Source: an uncultured Marmoricola sp.
Lineage (GTDB): Bacteria > Actinomycetota > Actinomycetes > Propionibacteriales > Nocardioidaceae
Direction of reading: 5' to 3'
DNA: 10,559 nt
Assembly (NCBI GenBank): GCA_937868455.1
Contig: CALMMO010000083.1
Span: 1-10,559 of the forward strand
This document shows positions 6,569 through 10,559 of this stretch, one piece after another. Each line of letters starts with the position of its first letter. Position 1 is the first letter of the stretch. The position numbers and the translations under genes were made by a program. The notes below the pieces were generated by a model. That model was not told where the DNA came from, ran no database searches, and saw nothing but the letters and a program-made list of their open reading frames with translations.

Positions 6569-8049
6569 TTCGTCTCCCCTTGATTCAGCGCGAATTGCAC
6601 GAGAGTCCGGAGCATGGCTCCGGTTGCGCCCGGTTGGTGTGGTGCTGGTGGATCCTCAAGAAATGCGGTGCCGCCGGTGTCGATGTGCGCAAAGGGCGCC
6701 TTCCCGGCGAACTCCTTCAAATACAACCCACCCACGATCGCGCCCGCGCCCTCACCGACCTCTTCGTTACGCAAGTCGGCGACGTGAGAGCGCATCAGCG
6801 CTTTGTACGGCGACCACATGGGCAACTCCCACAGTGGCTCGCGGCGATCAGTTGCGCTTCTCATCAGGGGACCAACCACCGTTGAATCGCCCATCACTGA
6901 GGTGATCTCGGTGCCGAGCGCGGCGATCGTCGCATAGGTCAAGGTCGCAATCGTGAGGATTGCCGCTGGCCCCAACTCGGCGGCGTAGGCCACCACATCA
7001 GCCATGGCCAGTCGGCCCTCACAGTCGGTGTTGACGACCTCGGAGGTGATTCCGTTGCGGTGGGTGATCACATCGCCTGGGTGCACGGCTTTGGGACCAG
7101 GCATGTTCTCTGCGGCTGGAACCAACGCAGTGACATGCAGGTCTGCAGGAGCCAGATGGGCGAGGGCGCGGATGACCCCCAAGGCAACCGCGCCACCGCC
7201 CATGTCTGATTTCATCTCCGCCATCGCCTGGGCTCCCTTGATCGAAAGCCCACCCGAATCGAAGGTGATGCCCTTGCCAACCAAGACCAACGGTGGGCGC
7301 GTCTGAGCACCTGGCGCGCAGTACGTCGCCTGGATCAACTTGGGCGCAGTGGCCGAACCCGATCCGACCGCCAGCAGCCCAGCAAACCGTTCCGTTTCCA
7401 GCCAGGTCCGTCCGTGTGACGACACGCTCACACTGCGGCCATCAAGCGCCAGCGCCGCGGCGGCAAGGTGCCTGGGGGTCATGTCTCGGGCAGGTGCGTT
7501 GGTGAGGTCTCGCACCCAGTCCAGACAGTCCGCGAGCACCGCGCCGTCTTGAATGGCTGGCTCCAACGTGTCGCACTCAATACCGGCCAACACCACGCTC
7601 ATCGGGCCACTCATGCGCTTGCTCTTGTACCTGTCGAACCGGTAGCTGGCCTGGGCAAGTGCCTCCACGAAGGCCTGTGCGGCGATGGTCGGGTCGAGCG
7701 CGTTGGCATGCAAGTCGGTGCAGATTTCTCCGGTAGGCCAGGTGTGACCCACCTTCGTCGCGACGGCGGCGCACCACTCAGGGTCAACCTGATCGCCGGT
7801 GCCCACGAGCATCAGTTGGGCGGCGGCAAAGGAATCTTCGGGGCGACGGGTCACCACCAAGTTCTGGCCGCGCTCACCACGGTGGCCCACCACCCGATAG
7901 GCCGCATAGGCGGCCGCGAGGCCCGAGCCGGGATTGTCCAAAGCTTGGGGGCTCACACCGATGACGCATAGATCGGCGGGCTGGTCCAAGGCCGACGAGG
8001 GCGTGCATCTCACTGAAACGCGCTGAGGTCCAAGCAAGAGTGGCTGCAC
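6565..8049 (-). CDS. M17 family (leucyl aminopeptidase-like) metallopeptidase
   Basis: A two-metal aminopeptidase of family M17 that removes N-terminal residues from peptides, normally in the cytoplasm as a hexamer. No signal peptide is visible. With GTG 8049 as start the protein has 494 residues. The catalytic domain carries VGKGITFDSGG (257-267) and KSDMGGG (280-286), plus the family signature in the form NTDCEGR (340-346). Aligned to E. coli PepA, the metal ligands are Lys259, Asp264, Asp282, Asp342 and Glu344, and the catalytic pair Lys271 and Arg346 is present. The Cys at 343 replaces the usual Ala of NTDAEGR. The start is uncertain: the frame is open to ATG 8133, and ATG 8097 is also possible. 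Neither upstream ATG has a ribosome site, and residues encoded above 8049 do not look like family sequence. This is the first gene of the operon and probably trims peptides brought in by the transporter encoded next. Confidence 0.88.
   Translation of the reverse strand: MQPLLLGPQRVSVRCTPSSALDQPADLCVIGVSPQALDNPGSGLAAAYAAYRVVGHRGERGQNLVVTRRPEDSFAAAQLMLVGTGDQVDPEWCAAVATKVGHTWPTGEICTDLHANALDPTIAAQAFVEALAQASYRFDRYKSKRMSGPMSVVLAGIECDTLEPAIQDGAVLADCLDWVRDLTNAPARDMTPRHLAAAALALDGRSVSVSSHGRTWLETERFAGLLAVGSGSATAPKLIQATYCAPGAQTRPPLVLVGKGITFDSGGLSIKGAQAMAEMKSDMGGGAVALGVIRALAHLAPADLHVTALVPAAENMPGPKAVHPGDVITHRNGITSEVVNTDCEGRLAMADVVAYAAELGPAAILTIATLTYATIAALGTEITSVMGDSTVVGPLMRSATDRREPLWELPMWSPYKALMRSHVADLRNEEVGEGAGAIVGGLYLKEFAGKAPFAHIDTGGTAFLEDPPAPHQPGATGAMLRTLVQFALNQGETK
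6574..6581 (-). promoter_or_regulatory. Strong ribosome binding site of the binding-protein gene
   Basis: The minus strand reads AAGGGGAG ending five bases before ATG 6568. It lies inside the last codons of the M17 peptidase gene. A strong site at an overlapping junction suggests that the binding protein, needed in excess over the permease, gets extra translation initiation besides coupling. Confidence 0.6.
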
Positions 8050-8052
8050 GGT

Positions 8053-8095
8053 CCCAAACCTAGGAAGTGTCGCTCCGCCGGGGGATACCCAAACC
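8053..8095. repeat. Direct repeat CCCAAACC, two copies 35 bp apart
   Basis: Identical 8-mers lie at 8053-8060 and 8088-8095 (GGTTTGGG on the minus strand). The left copy covers part of the proposed -10 of the peptide operon and ends three bases from the GTG start at 8049. The 35-bp step is a little over three helical turns. Two copies could be regulator sites, but an 8-mer pair can also occur by chance. Confidence 0.35.
8057..8062 (-). promoter_or_regulatory. Possible -10 box of the peptide operon
   Basis: The minus strand reads TAGGTT, seven bases before GTG 8049. It fits the TANNNT form common in actinobacterial promoters and would place transcription at or near the start codon, giving a leaderless message. 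No good -35 is seen. Confidence 0.3.
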
Positions 8096-8104
8096 ATGCA
8101 GGTC

Positions 8105-8134
8105 TTGTCGGATCGACTGCACAGAGTGTGCAAT
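8105..8134 (+). promoter_or_regulatory. Possible promoter of the regulator gene
   Basis: TTGTCG (8105-8110) and TGCAAT (8129-8134) are separated by 18 bp. The -10 ends six bases before ATG 8141, so the transcript would be leaderless or nearly so. This agrees with the absence of a Shine-Dalgarno site. The -10 matches TATAAT at four of six positions. Confidence 0.35.
8118..8132. promoter_or_regulatory. Candidate operator, perfect 15-bp dyad
   Basis: TGCACA-GAG-TGTGCA is a perfect 6-bp inverted repeat with a 3-bp centre, ending eight bases before the regulator ATG and overlapping its proposed -10 box. The symmetry fits a dimeric helix-turn-helix protein. Binding here would block transcription of the regulator, suggesting autoregulation. 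No binding has been shown. Confidence 0.5.
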
Positions 8135-8140
8135 GGGCGA

Positions 8141-9727
8141 ATGAGTGAGCCGTCATTCGTACGTCGAGACCCGCAGCAGTTGCGTCAGATGTACCAAGCC
8201 CTGGTCGAGCAGATCCCGGCCGTGATCTATATCAACGGGCCGGGCGAGAACGCTGAGACTCTCTATGTGAGCCCGCAAACGGAGGAGATTTTGGGGCTGC
8301 CTGCCTCGGGCTGGTTTGACGAGTCGTGGACAGCGTGCGTCCACCCAGATGACCTCGAAGCGATGAGTCAGAACTACACGCGGTTCCTTCGCAGCCGTGA
8401 AGATGTCGGAGTCGATGAGTACCGCTTCATCCGCCCCGACGGACAGGTCATCTGGTTGCACGACCGAGTCACGATCATTCGCGATGAAACCGGAGCACCC
8501 ACCCTGGTGCAGGGGCTGATGTTTGACGTGACCGAGCGTCGGCGTACTGCAGAGGTGCTGGCTCGCATTGAGGACATCGGCCAGCGCTTCACCGGCCTCC
8601 TGCTGCGCGGGGCCCCACTGCGCGAGATTTTGACGACGCTGGCGGAGATCGTCGATAACCCGGTGATGTTCGAGGACTCCGCCCACCAGTTGGTGGGCCA
8701 CGCAAGGGCTTCAGTGTCGAATCAGGATCTCGTGACCAGGTGGGAGTCTCACTCAAGATCGACCGACCACGACTCCTCCTGCTTGTGGCAGTCGGTGCGG
8801 ATTCGTGACGAGGACTGGGGGCGCCTGCACGTGCTCGCCGTCAACCGAGACCCAGATGAGGTCGACCGCATCGCCGTCGATCGCGCGGCCTCCGCGATCG
8901 GGTTGTGGTTGGTGACCCAGCGCGAGGCCGGCGGCCTTGCTGATGCTGCGCGAGCCGAGGTGCTCGCTGACGTCTGGCTAGGTCGCGGGCCCTCCGGACG
9001 AGAGGTATTGGCAAGGTTCAGATCATTGGGTGCTGACCTGGATCGTCCGGTCCTGGTTGGTTTCGCTGTCGAGTGCCACGATCTGCGCGATCGCCTCGGG
9101 GCATTTCGCGACACCCGAACTCGGCGACGCACGGCGGAGCGGTTGTTGGCCCGAGTGCGAACCGCGTTGGCCGACTCCGGCACCCAGGCTGTCACCGCGG
9201 TCGTGGGAGACCTGTGTTTGGGCATCGCCGCGCTGGCCCAATCTCAGGCTCCGCGCTCGGTGCTGGGCGGCATAGCTGACCACCTTGCCGACCAAGAACC
9301 CGACCTCACCCTCGGCATCGGACTAAGCCGACCCACCTCTGCCGAACATCTCAAGCGTGCGCTGACCGAGGCGACCGATGCGGCCGCCCATGGCGTTGGC
9401 ATTCAGCACGCTGAGGACCTCGGGCTGCGCAGGTTGTTGGGGCATCTGGGTGATGGCCCTGAGTTGTCCCACTTCGTCGAGTCCGAGCTCGGCCCGCTCC
9501 TTGAGTACGACGCCACTCACTCCCGACCCCTGATTCCCACTCTGGTCGCCTATTTGCATCACGCCTGCTCGAAGTCAGCGACCGCACGAGCGCTCCATAT
9601 CGAGCGCCGGACTCTGTATTACAGACTGGAGCACATCGAAAAGCTGCTGGACCGGCCACTTGAGGACCCCGCTGGCCGGCTGCGCCTGGAGGTCGCGTTG
9701 CAGGGATTGGGCATCTTGAGATCGTGA
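8141..9727 (+). CDS. PAS-domain transcriptional regulator of the PucR/CdaR helix-turn-helix family
   Basis: A 528-residue cytoplasmic regulator, with no signal or membrane segment. Residues about 13-135 form a PAS domain with its PAC tail: IPAVIYI (25-31), YVSPQTEEILG (42-52), VHPDD (67-71), EYRFIRPDGQVIWLHD (93-108) and FDVTERR (128-134). A middle region (about 140-260) may be GAF-like, and residues 265-420 resemble the GGDEF-like region of CdaR/PucR proteins. The C-terminus (about 464-525) is the PucR-type DNA-binding domain: ACSKSATARALHIERRTLYYRLEHIEKLL (two helices and turn) followed by RLRLEVALQ. The start is ATG 8141 because the PAS domain begins soon after and upstream codons look noncoding; ATG 8096 is an alternative. 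It is divergent from the peptide operon and probably controls it. The signal sensed by the PAS domain cannot be read from sequence, and no heme or flavin motif is evident. Confidence 0.88.
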   Translation: MSEPSFVRRDPQQLRQMYQALVEQIPAVIYINGPGENAETLYVSPQTEEILGLPASGWFDESWTACVHPDDLEAMSQNYTRFLRSREDVGVDEYRFIRPDGQVIWLHDRVTIIRDETGAPTLVQGLMFDVTERRRTAEVLARIEDIGQRFTGLLLRGAPLREILTTLAEIVDNPVMFEDSAHQLVGHARASVSNQDLVTRWESHSRSTDHDSSCLWQSVRIRDEDWGRLHVLAVNRDPDEVDRIAVDRAASAIGLWLVTQREAGGLADAARAEVLADVWLGRGPSGREVLARFRSLGADLDRPVLVGFAVECHDLRDRLGAFRDTRTRRRTAERLLARVRTALADSGTQAVTAVVGDLCLGIAALAQSQAPRSVLGGIADHLADQEPDLTLGIGLSRPTSAEHLKRALTEATDAAAHGVGIQHAEDLGLRRLLGHLGDGPELSHFVESELGPLLEYDATHSRPLIPTLVAYLHHACSKSATARALHIERRTLYYRLEHIEKLLDRPLEDPAGRLRLEVALQGLGILRS

Positions 9728-9920
9728 AGCCCGGATAGTTCGTCATTGACTGTTGTTTGGGGTTCGGCTTGGGCGTTTCTCCTTTCCTTCCCCCGTCACG
9801 GCTTTCGTCTCTGGTTCTAGGCAAGGGTGGGGCCCGTCGCACCTGCGCAGTTGAGGGTGATTTTGATCTTCTTGGCCTCCAACCCACCCAGCAACGTTTC
9901 TCAGCCATAGTCTTGCGACC
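9728..9920. other. Spacer between the regulator and the restriction-modification gene
   Basis: This 193-bp stretch has no supported gene. It holds a pyrimidine-rich run (about 9774-9795) and a short palindrome, CTGCGCAG (9843-9850). No GC-rich hairpin followed by a T-run was found after the regulator stop, so termination there is probably Rho-dependent or not recognisable. It marks the boundary between the peptide locus and the type I restriction locus. Confidence 0.6.
9906..9911 (+). promoter_or_regulatory. Possible -10 box upstream of hsdM
   Basis: CATAGT lies nine bases before GTG 9921 and matches TATAAT at four of six positions. No clear -35 is seen. No Shine-Dalgarno site precedes the GTG, so a very short or absent leader is plausible. 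Confidence 0.25.
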
Positions 9921-10559
9921 GTGAAAGCAACTGACCTGGCTCAGGTGCGGGCAACGCTGTGGACCGCAGCAGACAAGCGCCGCGCAAACTCTTCGCTCTC
10001 GGTGGGGCAGTTTCGCGCCGCGATTTTGGGGCTGGTGTTTCTGGCGTACGCCGAGAATCGTTTCGATGAGGTCAGCCCTGAAATCGAGGCGAAGGCCAGT
10101 ACACGCAACCCGTCGTCGCCTGCTGACTACAAAGCCAAGTCGGTGCTCTACATCCCCGAGGCCTCCCGTCTGTCGTACTTGGTCGACTTGCCCGAAGGCG
10201 AGGACTTAGGCAAAGCGGTTGATGAAGCCATCAAAGGCATCGAGACCTATAACCCTGAGTTGAAGGATGTGCTGCCTCGCGGCTATTCACGACTCGACCG
10301 GGCCACCCTGATCGAACTGCTTCGGCTCTTTGCCCCGTTGCCCCAGATGTTGGGTGGTGACGCGTTCGGGCTGATCTATGAGGACTTCTTGTCGAACTTC
10401 GCCGCTCAGGAGGGCAAGGGCGGTGGTGAGTTCTTCACGCCGTACTCCATCGTCCGGCTCATCGTGGAGATCCTGCAGCCCTTCCATGGCCGGGTGCTCG
10501 ACCCGGCCTGCGGCTCGGGCGGCATGTTTGTGCAGTGCGCGAAATTCATTGCGCGCCAT
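9921..10559 (+). CDS. hsdM: Type I restriction-modification DNA methyltransferase subunit HsdM (3' end off the window)
   Basis: The first 213 codons of a methyltransferase that adds methyl groups to adenine at a bipartite site chosen by its partner HsdS. In the full complex HsdR cleaves unmodified DNA. The N-terminal helical domain shows LWTAADKRRANSSL (13-26) and ILGLVFLAYAENRF (35-48), typical of HsdM. The catalytic domain starts with GGGEFFTP and IVRLIVE (168-183), and the SAM-binding motif I is complete as LDPACGSGGMF (193-203). The catalytic NPPF/NPPY motif should follow beyond the right edge. GTG 9921 is the only reasonable start, as an in-frame TGA lies upstream at 9864 and no ATG or GTG comes between. 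No Shine-Dalgarno site is visible. HsdS and HsdR would be expected downstream but are not in the window. Confidence 0.93.
   Translation, partial: MKATDLAQVRATLWTAADKRRANSSLSVGQFRAAILGLVFLAYAENRFDEVSPEIEAKASTRNPSSPADYKAKSVLYIPEASRLSYLVDLPEGEDLGKAVDEAIKGIETYNPELKDVLPRGYSRLDRATLIELLRLFAPLPQMLGGDAFGLIYEDFLSNFAAQEGKGGGEFFTPYSIVRLIVEILQPFHGRVLDPACGSGGMFVQCAKFIARH

Larger units (their letters stand above)
8050..8140. promoter_or_regulatory. Divergent control region between the peptide operon and its likely regulator
   Basis: About 91 bp separate the proposed starts of the minus-strand operon (8049) and the plus-strand regulator (8141), so both promoters must fit here or extend into the genes. It contains an 8-bp direct repeat on the operon side, two adjacent dyads on the regulator side (GTCG-GAT-CGAC at 8107-8117 and TGCACA-GAG-TGTGCA at 8118-8132), and promoter-like hexamers facing both ways. 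The region would shrink if the M17 peptidase started at 8097 or 8133. Confidence 0.6.

Noticed and set aside
7468..7971. A 167-codon plus-strand open frame opposite the M17 peptidase
   Set aside because: It is antisense to a gene with complete catalytic motifs and is explained by codon bias.
9715..9740. A possible terminator hairpin around the regulator stop (GGGC...GCCC)
   Set aside because: The stem is four pairs with a bulged extension and no T-run follows, so it does not qualify as an intrinsic terminator.
9817..9894. A short minus-strand frame in the spacer, TTG start, 25 codons ending LNCAGATGPTLA
   Set aside because: Its composition is protein-like, but it has a TTG start, no convincing ribosome site and no recognisable family. 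It could be a gene remnant, but the support is too weak to call.
9351..9908. A 185-codon minus-strand open frame across the end of the regulator and the spacer
   Set aside because: Half of it is antisense to the regulator DNA-binding domain. The rest is of low-complexity Arg/Pro composition with no known motif.
10287..10559. A minus-strand open frame at the right edge
   Set aside because: It lies opposite hsdM, including the SAM-binding motif, and is a shadow frame.

Overview
The window looks like chromosome of a GC-rich actinobacterium. The evidence is G/C-ending codon use, GTG starts, extremely tight gene packing, and protein sequences of actinobacterial type. The genus cannot be told from this stretch. 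Three blocks are visible.

Block 1 (1-8049, minus strand) is one tightly packed operon, read right to left: an M17 (leucyl aminopeptidase family) peptidase, a lipoprotein peptide-binding protein (DppA/OppA type), two permeases (DppB, DppC), two ATPases (DppD, DppF) and a serine peptidase of family S9 (oligopeptidase B/prolyl oligopeptidase type), whose catalytic end lies beyond the left edge. All six junctions overlap: five by 4 nt (ATGA or GTGA) and the last by 1 nt (TGATG). The set reads as a peptide uptake-and-digestion unit: capture outside the membrane, ATP-driven import, then trimming by an aminopeptidase and cutting by an oligopeptidase in the cytoplasm.

Block 2 (8050-9727) is a short divergent control region of about 91 bp followed by a plus-strand regulator. 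The regulator has an N-terminal PAS sensor, a middle region of PucR/CdaR type and a C-terminal PucR-type helix-turn-helix. The control region holds a perfect 15-bp dyad (TGCACA-GAG-TGTGCA) next to the regulator start and an 8-bp direct repeat (CCCAAACC) on the operon side. The layout suggests that the regulator controls itself and the peptide operon. This is an inference.

Block 3 (9728-10559) is a 193-bp spacer followed by the first 213 codons of a type I restriction-modification methyltransferase subunit (HsdM). It is cut by the right edge just after the SAM-binding motif and is probably unrelated to the peptide operon. No tRNA, rRNA, CRISPR array, insertion sequence or convincing intrinsic terminator was seen.
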